From CANMUM01 sp965263365 (GTDB lineage: Bacteria > Pseudomonadota > Alphaproteobacteria > Rhodobacterales > Rhodobacteraceae): a stretch of DNA of 64,000 nucleotides. Location: positions 1,364,001 through 1,428,000 of the forward strand of contig OZ253672.1 of NCBI GenBank assembly GCA_965263365.1. The letters are read 5' to 3'. A program made the translations under genes and the position numbers. Shown one piece after another: positions 42,733 through 51,532 of this stretch. The notes beneath the pieces were generated by a model. The model was not told the DNA's origin. It saw only the letters and a program-made list of their open reading frames with translations, and did not search any database. Position 1 is the first letter of the stretch, and each line of letters opens with the position of its first letter.

Positions 42733-44628
42733 TTACTTGCGCCAACTTTCAGATTCAAGATAACGCTCCAAAAACTGACGTGCATCTTCGGCACCATCTA
42801 TTGCAAGATCATTAATTTTAGATAAACGTTCGCGCTCGGCGATAAATTTTCCTAACTGCTGGTTCATCTCTTCTTTTGATCCGTCGCCACGCATCTTTTC
42901 CTGTATCAACTCAATTTCTTGATCTAGTTTTAATAAAACGCTCGAACGCGTAAGTTCGTTTCGAAGCAAAACATCAGCCTCTTCTGCTTCAACACGCATC
43001 ATTTTCAAGCTTCGCAACAACTTATAGTCGTGAAGGCTTTCCCAGTCAAAATTTAACATTGCATTTTGAACCGCGTCTTCATCACCAAGAGAACGCACCA
43101 CCGCGCGCCGCAGATTATCAAGCGCCTCATTTTGCGAAGACATCATCGAAAGATCTTCTACATATGAACGCGCGAGCGCAGGGTGTTTTTTGAGAACCAT
43201 CAGCGTTAAAATCAAATTCCGATGAACCTCAACTTGTTGTTGCTTCACCAAAACTGAATTTTTAGCCGGTACATTTTCTCGACGTACAAATGATCGCTTT
43301 TCGGAGCGAAACTGGGCGTTTTGATTTTGTCCATTTGGTCGAGCAAACAAAACTTTTCGCCGTCCGATAAAATCTTCGCGGTAGTGGCTGCGTAACGTCT
43401 CATCGCTTATATTTTTCAGTATAGATTTAAGTTTTCGATCAAATTGTGTGCGCCCTTCTGGGGTTTGAAAGTCCATATCTCGAGTTGCACTTTGCCAAAG
43501 CATGTCAACCGTTGGCAACGCATCATCATGCAACAATTTCTTGAACGCATTCGCCCCTTTTTTCTGGATATAATCATCAGGATCAAAACCTTCAGGAATC
43601 TGCACAAATTTCAATGAACGATCAGCATCCAGCCTCGAAATGGAAAGATCTAACAAACGCTCGGCGGCGCGCATTCCGGCTTGATCACCGTCAAGCGCAA
43701 TGGTTGGAATCGAATCAATCCGCCAAATCATATCAAGTTGATCAAGTGTAATCGCAGTTCCCATCGGCGCGACCGCATAAGGAAACCCAGCCTGAGCGAG
43801 TGCGATCACATCCATATATCCTTCCACCAATATGAGATGCTGCTGGCCTTTGACATGATTGCGCGCTCGGTGCAAATTATAGACAATACGACTTTTGTGA
43901 AATATTGGACTGTCCGATGAGTTTAAGTATTTCGCCCGTGCATTTTTTTCCAATGCGCGCCCGCCAAAAGCGACAACGCGTCCGCGCGCGTCATGGATTG
44001 GAAACATGATGCGATTGCGAAAACGATCGAAACTCTCTCGACCATCTTCTGGTTTAACTGCAAGCCCGCCGGTGAGTATTTCATCATCTCCATATCCAGA
44101 ATCTTTCAAATGACGACAAAGTCCATCGCGCGCGTTCGGCGCAAAACCAACCCCAAATTCACGCAGCGTATCCGCCGTCATCTTGCGGTCTTCCCTTAGA
44201 TAATTGCGCGCGAGCGTTCCCGCCGAACTCGCTAATTGCAAGGTAAAAAAGCGAGCGGCGGCGTCATGCATTTCAATTAGTCGTGCATTTTGATCTCGCT
44301 TTTCAATATCTTGTGGACGCATCTTGGGCATTTCTACGCCTGCCATAGAGGCGATCTCAGCCACGGCCTCCACAAAGCTCATATTCGCCTGTTCTTTCAA
44401 AAAATTAATCGCATCTCCCTTTTCATGGCACCCAAAGCAATAGTAAAAACCCTTTGTATCATCGACATGAAAACTCGCTGTCTTTTCCGAGTGAAACGGG
44501 CAAGGCGCCCAATAATCGCCCTTGGCTGCTTGCGATTTTTTCTGATCCCAAGTTACAAACCTTCCGACCACTTCCGATATCGGAACGCGCGTACGCAACT
44601 CGTCTAAGAATGCCGGCGTAATACTCAT
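42733..44628 (-). CDS. dnaG: DNA primase
   Basis: Makes RNA primers at the replication fork. The N-terminal zinc finger is APCPFHSEKTASFHVDD then FYYCFGCHEKGDAI (residues 41-72), with a CxxH...CxxC set. The TOPRIM core shows VEGYMDVIALAQAG (about 267) and ALDGDQAGMRAAERL. The C-terminal 150 residues are the DnaB-binding region. The length of 631 aa is typical. The start forms an ATGA overlap with the DUF6476 gene upstream, and rpoD follows. Confidence 0.97.
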   Translation of the reverse strand: MSITPAFLDELRTRVPISEVVGRFVTWDQKKSQAAKGDYWAPCPFHSEKTASFHVDDTKGFYYCFGCHEKGDAINFLKEQANMSFVEAVAEIASMAGVEMPKMRPQDIEKRDQNARLIEMHDAAARFFTLQLASSAGTLARNYLREDRKMTADTLREFGVGFAPNARDGLCRHLKDSGYGDDEILTGGLAVKPEDGRESFDRFRNRIMFPIHDARGRVVAFGGRALEKNARAKYLNSSDSPIFHKSRIVYNLHRARNHVKGQQHLILVEGYMDVIALAQAGFPYAVAPMGTAITLDQLDMIWRIDSIPTIALDGDQAGMRAAERLLDLSISRLDADRSLKFVQIPEGFDPDDYIQKKGANAFKKLLHDDALPTVDMLWQSATRDMDFQTPEGRTQFDRKLKSILKNISDETLRSHYREDFIGRRKVLFARPNGQNQNAQFRSEKRSFVRRENVPAKNSVLVKQQQVEVHRNLILTLMVLKKHPALARSYVEDLSMMSSQNEALDNLRRAVVRSLGDEDAVQNAMLNFDWESLHDYKLLRSLKMMRVEAEEADVLLRNELTRSSVLLKLDQEIELIQEKMRGDGSKEEMNQQLGKFIAERERLSKINDLAIDGAEDARQFLERYLESESWRK

Positions 44629-44960
44629 TCAAACGCGACCGTTGAAATTTCGCGCCCATCAGAAGTCGCGTGTTGTGCGAATAAACCCCCATTTTCATAA
44701 ACGGTTATCGTTTCGCCATTTTGTAGAAACGTTAGCGACACAGCTTGAGCCCCTTCAGGCAGAACTATATTCGAAACGAGGGGAACTTCATCATGACTTT
44801 TCACAATCATAAATGCTGCGTAAATAAGTGCAAGCATGGCAGCAATCGAAACAATCATCAACGCAAATACGAGCATTCTTAATTTGCCAAACCAATTCGG
44901 AAGCGACGCATCTGCTGCTTCATTCTTATTTGCATCTTCGTTAAGCTTTGGATATTTCAT
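44625..44960 (-). CDS. DUF6476 family membrane protein
   Basis: A 111-residue protein from the ATG at 44960 (MKYPKLNED); the longer frame to 44993 would extend over the divergent gene. A hydrophilic N-terminus precedes one membrane helix (RMLVFALMIVSIAAMLALIY), and the C-terminal domain reads IVLPEGAQAVSLTFLQNGET. This matches DUF6476, a Rhodobacterales family of unknown role that is regularly next to dnaG. It overlaps dnaG by 4 bp. Its start codon lies within 5 bp of the divergent RluA-family start. Confidence 0.75.
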   Translation of the reverse strand: MKYPKLNEDANKNEAADASLPNWFGKLRMLVFALMIVSIAAMLALIYAAFMIVKSHDEVPLVSNIVLPEGAQAVSLTFLQNGETITVYENGGLFAQHATSDGREISTVAFE

Positions 44961-44964
44961 GCCT

Positions 44965-45987
44965 ATGTCCGAACCAATAATGCTAACCCTCACAATCAGC
45001 GACGCTCACCATGAGCGCCTTGACAAAGCGCTTTCACAGCTAATTCCCAAAGAATATAGTATATCACGTTCAAGGCTTAAAGAGCTTATCTTGAATGGAC
45101 ATGTTTTTCGAAATGATCAGGTCATTAAAAATGCCAAACAAAGCGTGCAGCCTGGAGAGACCTATCGGCTGCGCATTCCAGCACCTGTGGAAACCGATAT
45201 TCAACCGCAGAACATTCCCCTTGATATCGTTTACGAGGACACGCACTTACTTGTTATCGATAAGCCCGCCGGCATGGTTGTGCATCCTGCTCGCGGCGCC
45301 CCAAAAGACACGCTCGTCAATGCGCTTCTTTTTCATTGTGCCGGCGAATTATCAGGCATAGGAGGCGTGACAAGGCCTGGCATTGTCCACCGCATCGACA
45401 AAGACACCTCAGGCCTACTCGTCATCGCAAAAGATGATCGTTCCCATGAAGGGCTTGGGCGTCAATTTCGTGCCCATAGTGTCCATCGCCGTTACCGAGC
45501 GTTTTGTTACGGTGTGCCAAGTATTTCTGAACCTAAAATAATGTCGTTGCCTGGTGTGTCTGCAAGGGGAGCCGAATTATGCATTGATTTGCCGATTGGC
45601 AGGCATAACACTGACCGACTTAAGATGGCTGTTCAAAAAGAAGGGAAAAACGCAACAACCTTCGTGAAAAATTTGACCTCGGATGCCACCCAATCGATTT
45701 CGGAGGTGGAATGCCGTCTATTAACCGGCCGCACGCACCAAATACGCGTTCATCTCACACATATTGGCCACCCTTTATTGGGTGATCCGATTTACGGGAA
45801 AGGCGCGCGGCACCTCAAAAACGATACACATGATACCTTGCGTCAACACGTAACTCACTTAAGCGGTCAAGCGCTTCACGCGGCTGAGCTCGGCTTCGAA
45901 CATCCGATCACAGGGAAATGGCAAGAATTCAGTTCTCCGCTTCGCGCTGAACTCGCGCAATTGGAAAAATCAATAGCCCTCGCTTAA
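44965..45987 (+). CDS. RluA-family 23S rRNA pseudouridine synthase
   Basis: Converts specific uridines in large-subunit rRNA (or tRNA) to pseudouridine. An S4 RNA-binding domain at the N-terminus (RLDKALSQLIPKEYSISRSR followed by LKELILNGHV) precedes the catalytic domain. The catalytic Asp is in VHRIDKDTSGLLVIAKDD (about residue 142); LLTGRTHQIRVHLTHIGHPL is the second family motif. The frame reaches 44836, but ATG 44965 (MSEPIMLTL) or 44980 gives normal N-termini. The S4 domain and length favour RluD or RluC type. It converges with rnr, 7 bp away. Confidence 0.9.
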   Translation: MSEPIMLTLTISDAHHERLDKALSQLIPKEYSISRSRLKELILNGHVFRNDQVIKNAKQSVQPGETYRLRIPAPVETDIQPQNIPLDIVYEDTHLLVIDKPAGMVVHPARGAPKDTLVNALLFHCAGELSGIGGVTRPGIVHRIDKDTSGLLVIAKDDRSHEGLGRQFRAHSVHRRYRAFCYGVPSISEPKIMSLPGVSARGAELCIDLPIGRHNTDRLKMAVQKEGKNATTFVKNLTSDATQSISEVECRLLTGRTHQIRVHLTHIGHPLLGDPIYGKGARHLKNDTHDTLRQHVTHLSGQALHAAELGFEHPITGKWQEFSSPLRAELAQLEKSIALA

Positions 45988-45994
45988 TCGCAAC

Positions 45995-47998
45995 TTATTT
46001 TTTTGCTTTCCGCTTCTTTGAAATACGTTTATTGCGCTTCTTCGGAATTGCAGATGCCTGCGCAATCGCGCGCCCTTCCAATGCCAAAAGAGTTAAGTCA
46101 ATCGTTCCTGCAATGGGATGAGTCTGAAACACTTTCACCAATACTTTTTGGCCTGTTTTAAACACGATTCCCGTCCGCTTACCTCTGATCATGTCCTTTG
46201 TTCGATCATAATAAAAATGATCAGAACCTACCAGCCTCAAAGGTACGAAGCCATCAACGTTGACATCATTAAGCCTCACAAAAAGGCCTGATTTACTTAG
46301 CCCTGATATACGACCTTCAATCTCCTTGCCTTCAAAATTGCTCACAAATTGAGCCGTATATCTGTTGATGACATCACGCTCTGCTTGAATGGCGAGCCGC
46401 TCTGTGCCTGAAATATGGTCACAAATCTGTTCCAATTCATCAACGCTATAAACATGTCCATCCCCGCCTAACTCACAAGCACTGATCAAAGCGCGGTGAA
46501 CCGCAAGATCCGCATATCGACGGATTGGAGATGTGAAATGCGCGTATCTCTTCAAAGAGAGCCCAAAATGAGACGAATTTTTAGGTTTATATCGCGCTTG
46601 TTTCATAACGCGCAGCACCTGCATAGAAATGGTCGCTGAATCGTCTTGATGCGCAACTGAGTTCAAAAGCGAATTGATCGCATGCACGCTCAGCTCGTTT
46701 GAGCGGCGTATATTATGACCAGCTAACTTCGAAATCTTGCGGAGTATTGCAACTTTTTCAGGTTTAGGCTTGTCGTGAACTCGGTAAATTAATGGCACTT
46801 TTTGGCTTTCAAGCGTCTGTGCAGCTGCGACATTTGCCAAAATCATGGCCTCCTCAACGAGTTTATGGGAATCAAGTCGTTGACGCTCTTCAATCGCGTC
46901 AACGCGACCATCAGGGGTCAATTTAACTTCCATTTCAGGCAAATCAAGATTTAGAGCTCCACGCTTTACACTCGCTCGTGCAAGACAATGATAAACTTCA
47001 AAAAGTTCTTTCACCTGACCTGTAATTACAGGATCTTCGTCGTTATGATCGCCATCATTTATAGACTGCGCTTGCTCATAAGTCAGCGAGCGTTTCGAGA
47101 CGATCACGGCGCGCCCAAAGCGATGGGACATTTTTTCACCCGCCTCATTCACATCCATCGCAACAAATAAAACCGGCCGCTCACCCCCCTCATGAAGCGA
47201 ACACTTCTCAGCAGATAATTCCTCAGGCAACATCGGGATCACTTGATCGGGAAAATAGACGGAATTTCCACGTTGACGCGCTTCAAGATCGACAAACCCA
47301 CCCTGCTCTACAAATGCCGCAACATCCGCGATTGCCACATAAAGCCGAAATCCATTCGATATCCGCTCCACAAAAACCGCATCATCATGATCACGCGCAT
47401 CTTCTGGATCGATTGTCACAAAACAAAGCGATCGCAAATCTTCGCGCTCGACTTTAGCAACCAAAGCATTTCGAGCCTCAAGCTTCGCATCTTCAGAAAA
47501 TTCTGTGACAAGCCCATGCTCATGAATGGCAAGCTTCGAAAATATATGCCGCTCGTCCAAATTTCCAAAAATTTGAATGACATTAACGGACTGCGTATGG
47601 GACCTAGATCGTGCTCGATTTCTCCGATCAAATTCAACCCAAACAATATCACCATGGCGAAGTTTTGCAGGCGTTGATCCGAGATTAAACTTCTTCTCTC
47701 GCCCTTTGTCCACTGACAAAAGGTATCCGCCCTCACGACTATCTTGAAAATAGGCGATAAATCTTCGAAAATTTTCTTTTGGTATGCGCCGTGCGATCCG
47801 TGCCTTTTCGCCTTCAACATTAAGCAAAACGCGGTCTCCCATCTCGTATTTTTGGCTTCCCTCGACCAGAAAAAAACGCGATTCGGACTTTGTGTTATTG
47901 TTATTGGCATTATTGGAATGCAAAGTGACTTTTAATTCGCCGCTGTCCATGACATCCGTGATTTCGCCCAACACATATGGCTGTCTTTTTTCTAACAT
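45995..47998 (-). CDS. rnr: Ribonuclease R, N-terminally short
   Basis: Processive 3'-5' exoribonuclease that degrades structured RNA. The RNB catalytic domain has the four-Asp motif in TIDPEDARDHDDAVFVERI (about residue 200). Other landmarks are YFPDQVIPMLPEELSAEKCS and FTSPIRRYADLAVHRAL. The S1 domain and a Lys/Arg-rich tail close the protein. At 667 aa it lacks the first 80 or so residues of typical RNase R, including the winged-helix domain. Only about 150 bp without an open frame separate it from topA, so the missing part is not hidden upstream. Confidence 0.92.
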   Translation of the reverse strand: MLEKRQPYVLGEITDVMDSGELKVTLHSNNANNNNTKSESRFFLVEGSQKYEMGDRVLLNVEGEKARIARRIPKENFRRFIAYFQDSREGGYLLSVDKGREKKFNLGSTPAKLRHGDIVWVEFDRRNRARSRSHTQSVNVIQIFGNLDERHIFSKLAIHEHGLVTEFSEDAKLEARNALVAKVEREDLRSLCFVTIDPEDARDHDDAVFVERISNGFRLYVAIADVAAFVEQGGFVDLEARQRGNSVYFPDQVIPMLPEELSAEKCSLHEGGERPVLFVAMDVNEAGEKMSHRFGRAVIVSKRSLTYEQAQSINDGDHNDEDPVITGQVKELFEVYHCLARASVKRGALNLDLPEMEVKLTPDGRVDAIEERQRLDSHKLVEEAMILANVAAAQTLESQKVPLIYRVHDKPKPEKVAILRKISKLAGHNIRRSNELSVHAINSLLNSVAHQDDSATISMQVLRVMKQARYKPKNSSHFGLSLKRYAHFTSPIRRYADLAVHRALISACELGGDGHVYSVDELEQICDHISGTERLAIQAERDVINRYTAQFVSNFEGKEIEGRISGLSKSGLFVRLNDVNVDGFVPLRLVGSDHFYYDRTKDMIRGKRTGIVFKTGQKVLVKVFQTHPIAGTIDLTLLALEGRAIAQASAIPKKRNKRISKKRKAKK

Positions 47999-48155
47999 TT
48001 TTCGCTTCTTTTAAGGCGCTGACGTTTTACGAATCAACGCGACCAGCTTAACGGACTAAAAATTATTATACCCGCAAATTATTACATAATCACGTCAATT
48101 CGTGTGCGCTGCCACTTAACGCACACACCCTTAATAAGCGACTATAATGAAAACG

Positions 48156-50666
48156 CTATTTTTTGGCAGTTTTTTTGCGCGTGGTCTTTTTCTTGCCTTT
48201 AGTTGCGACTTTCGCATTAATAAGCTCAATGCACTCTTCAAGCGTGATCGTAGCCGGATCATAAGTCTTTGGCAAACTTGCGTTGATTTTTTTCCACTTC
48301 ACATAAGGCCCATAGCGTCCGTCATATAAAGCAATATCTTCCCCATCTGGATGGGCGCCAAGCACGCGCAGCGGTTTCGCTGCTTGACCTCGGCCACCCT
48401 TTGCAGCCTTTTGCGCAATCAATTCGACCGCGCGGTTAATTCCGATTGTAAACACTTCTTCGGGATCTTTGATATTCGCATAAACCCTACCATGTTTGAC
48501 ATAAGGCCCATAACGCCCGATGCTCGCCTCAATCATTTCACCATCTTCAGGGTGCGCACCAATCTGGCGAGGCAGCGATAACAAAGCGAGCGCTTTTTCA
48601 AGATCAACGCTTGAAATGTCCATACCTTTGGGGACTGATGATCTCGGCGGCTTCTCATCTTCCCCCCTTTGCACATAAGGTCCGTAGCGGCCGCGGCGAA
48701 GCGAAATTTTGTCATCGCCGTCAAATCCTAAGAATTTGCCCTCGCTACTATCAATTTCATCATCAGTCTCACCTTGTGCAATGGAACGCGTATAGCGACA
48801 TTCTGGATAATTTCCACAACCCACAAACATCTCTCCACCCTTCGAAAGCCTGATCGATAATTCACCAGATTGACATTGAGGGCAAAGACGCGGATCTCTT
48901 CCATCCTCTGTTGGAAGAAAAATTTTCGGGCCAAAAATCTCATTCACGCGTTCGATCACATCCGTAACACGCACCTCATCTGTTCCTTCAAGCGCGATCC
49001 TAAAATCTCGCCAAAACTTATCCAACAAACTTTGGAAAGCTTCATCGCCACTTGAAATACGATCCAACTCATTTTCAAGTTCAGCCGTAAATTCATAGGA
49101 AACATAACGCGTAAAATAGTTTTCTAAGAACATAATTACGAGCTTGCCTTTATCATTTGGCAACAAGCGGTTTTGCTCCTTACGAACATACTCTCGATCT
49201 TGAATCGTCGTGACAATACTTGCGTAAGTTGAAGGGCGCCCAATCCCAAGCTCTTCCATTCGCTTAATCAAGCTTGCTTCCGAATATCTCGCGGGCGGTT
49301 GTGTGAAATGTTGCTCGCCAACAACCGAATGACGTGCAATCGAATCCTCAGTGCGCACGAGCGGCAACGACTTATCGTCGTCGTCAATCACATCATCATC
49401 TCTACCTTCAAAATAAAGACGCAAAAAGCCATCAAACAAAAGAACCTGTCCAGAGGCACGCAAATTCGCTTGACCATTTTCGTTTTGCAATTCAACCGTC
49501 GTTCTCTCAAAGCGCGCCTCATTCATTTGGGAGGCGATTGTACGCTTCCAAACAAGCTCATAAATCTTACGCTGATCAGATTCAGAAATTTTCAGAAGAT
49601 CAGGAGAAATCGACATATCCGTTGGTCGAATACACTCATGGGCTTCTTGGGCATTTTTCGCCTTGTTTTTATAAAAGCGCGGCTTTTCGGGAAGGTAATT
49701 ATTGCCAATTTTAGTGTCGATATAAGTGCGCGCGGCATTAATCGCTTCTGGCGCCATATCGATTCCATCTGTTCGCATATATGTAATCAATCCTGATTCA
49801 TAAAGTCGTTGTGCTGCTGACATCGTCTGACGCGCACCAAAACCAAATTTACGACTTGCCTCTTGCTGCAAGGTCGATGTCATAAAGGGCGGTGACGGTT
49901 TTCGCGAAACAGGCTTAGCTTCGACATTCGTTACAGAAATTGCCGACGACTTAACTTTGGCAATCGCAATATCAGCCGCTTCTTGATTGCCAAGCTCAAA
50001 CTTATCCAACTTTTTTCCATCAAGATGGGTAAGTTTGGCTTTAAAACGGTCGCCGCGAGGTGTTTCCAACTCGGCCTCCACACTCCAATGTTCGACCGGC
50101 ACAAAGGCATCAATTTCACTTTCACGCTCAACAATGAGGCGCAGAGCAACCGACTGAACCCGCCCTGCCGAACGCGCACCTGGCAATTTACGCCAAAGCA
50201 CCGGCGATAAACGATAACCCACAAGATAATCGAGAGCGCGACGCGCCAAGTAAGCATCAACAAGCGGCTGATCAATTTCTCGAGGAGATTGCATCGCCTC
50301 AACAACAGCGGATTTCGTGATCGAATTAAAAACAACCCGTTCGACTTTCGTTGATTTTTTGATCGCTTTCTTTTTCGTAAGCACATCATATAAATGCCAA
50401 GATATCGCCTCCCCTTCGCGGTCGGGGTCAGTTGCGAGTATCAAATGATCGTCGGCTTTCAATGCATCATTAATGGCTTTGACGTGTTTGGTGCTTGTTG
50501 AAGGCACTTCCCAAATCATCTCAAAATTGTTTTCCGGATCAACTGACCCCTCCTTCGAAGAGAGGTCACGGACATGACCAAAAGAAGCCAAAACAGTATA
50601 ATCATTACCGAGGTATTTATTAATTGTTTTTGCTTTGGCGGGGGATTCAACTACTACGACAGCCAT
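48156..50666 (-). CDS. topA: DNA topoisomerase I
   Basis: Relaxes negative supercoils. TOPRIM motif at the start (VVVESPAKAKTINKYLG) and DPDREGEAISWHL at about 78. The active-site Tyr is in GLITYMRTDGID (about 310). The zinc finger CPQCQSGELSIRLSKGG...CGNYPEC is at about 600. Three C-terminal repeats each contain a YGPYV motif, and a Lys-rich tail closes the protein. At 836 aa it is normal for alphaproteobacteria. rnr follows on the same strand. Confidence 0.97.
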   Translation of the reverse strand: MAVVVVESPAKAKTINKYLGNDYTVLASFGHVRDLSSKEGSVDPENNFEMIWEVPSTSTKHVKAINDALKADDHLILATDPDREGEAISWHLYDVLTKKKAIKKSTKVERVVFNSITKSAVVEAMQSPREIDQPLVDAYLARRALDYLVGYRLSPVLWRKLPGARSAGRVQSVALRLIVERESEIDAFVPVEHWSVEAELETPRGDRFKAKLTHLDGKKLDKFELGNQEAADIAIAKVKSSAISVTNVEAKPVSRKPSPPFMTSTLQQEASRKFGFGARQTMSAAQRLYESGLITYMRTDGIDMAPEAINAARTYIDTKIGNNYLPEKPRFYKNKAKNAQEAHECIRPTDMSISPDLLKISESDQRKIYELVWKRTIASQMNEARFERTTVELQNENGQANLRASGQVLLFDGFLRLYFEGRDDDVIDDDDKSLPLVRTEDSIARHSVVGEQHFTQPPARYSEASLIKRMEELGIGRPSTYASIVTTIQDREYVRKEQNRLLPNDKGKLVIMFLENYFTRYVSYEFTAELENELDRISSGDEAFQSLLDKFWRDFRIALEGTDEVRVTDVIERVNEIFGPKIFLPTEDGRDPRLCPQCQSGELSIRLSKGGEMFVGCGNYPECRYTRSIAQGETDDEIDSSEGKFLGFDGDDKISLRRGRYGPYVQRGEDEKPPRSSVPKGMDISSVDLEKALALLSLPRQIGAHPEDGEMIEASIGRYGPYVKHGRVYANIKDPEEVFTIGINRAVELIAQKAAKGGRGQAAKPLRVLGAHPDGEDIALYDGRYGPYVKWKKINASLPKTYDPATITLEECIELINAKVATKGKKKTTRKKTAKK

Positions 50667-50785
50667 TTTAAACCTTTAAATTGAACGTTTGAAATGGAGG
50701 TTTTTGACGCTTCTTGTCAAGAGAATTCTAAAATTATCATAACAATTTATTGAAAACACCGTGAAAAAATACACCTCATACTAAT

Positions 50786-51529
50786 TTATAAGCGCGCTTG
50801 ATCCATAAGCTTTCGCATTTTTCGAATACTTTCCTCAAGCCCCATAAATACACTTTCGCCAATCAAAAAATGACCAATATTTAGCTCCCTAATTTCTTGG
50901 ATCTCGGCAATCGGAGTCACATCCGAAAAACTAAGGCCATGACCTGCATGAACTTCCAAACCGAGCGCGTGCGCAAATGCCGCCATCTCCTTAATTTTAG
51001 AAAGCTCTTCATCTCGTTTCTCTAAATCGCCTTGCGCATGTGCATCACAATAAGCGCCAGCGTGAATTTCAATCACGGGCGCCCCGATACGATGAGCTGC
51101 TAATACTTGTCGCTCATCGGCCGCAATAAAAATCGAAACACGGCACCCCGCCTCACGAATAGGTGTGATGAAATCGCAAAGTTTGTTTTCATCTTGTGCC
51201 ACTTCCAAGCCGCCCTCTGTCGTTCGCTCTTCGCGCTTCTCAGGTACAATGCACACTGCATGTGGCTTATGACGCATCGCGATTTCTTGCATTTCTTCGG
51301 TCGCCGCCATTTCGAAATTCAGTGGCACTGTTAAAATCTGTGTCAGCGCGTGAATATCCGCGTCTGTGATATGACGGCGATCTTCGCGCAAATGCGCCGT
51401 GATTCCATCAACCAAACCGGTCTTTTGTGCGAGCTTTGCTGCGCGAACCGGATCAGGATGCTGGCCACCGCGCGCATTTCGAATGGTCGCGACATGATCT
51501 ATATTTAAGCCAAGTCTTAATTTATTCAT
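50786..51529 (-). CDS. pdxJ: Pyridoxine 5'-phosphate synthase
   Basis: Last step of the DXP-dependent vitamin B6 pathway, condensing 3-amino-2-oxopropyl phosphate with DXP. The N-terminus RLGLNIDHVATIRNARGGQH carries the family's His/Arg phosphate-binding motif. VDGITAHLREDRRHITD follows, and LEVHAGHGLSFSDV and NIGHFLIGESVF are near the end. The 247-aa length is standard. It lies 3 bp downstream of the rsh gene, so it is expressed with the stringent-response enzyme. Confidence 0.96.
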   Translation of the reverse strand: MNKLRLGLNIDHVATIRNARGGQHPDPVRAAKLAQKTGLVDGITAHLREDRRHITDADIHALTQILTVPLNFEMAATEEMQEIAMRHKPHAVCIVPEKREERTTEGGLEVAQDENKLCDFITPIREAGCRVSIFIAADERQVLAAHRIGAPVIEIHAGAYCDAHAQGDLEKRDEELSKIKEMAAFAHALGLEVHAGHGLSFSDVTPIAEIQEIRELNIGHFLIGESVFMGLEESIRKMRKLMDQARL

Positions 51530-51532
51530 TAC

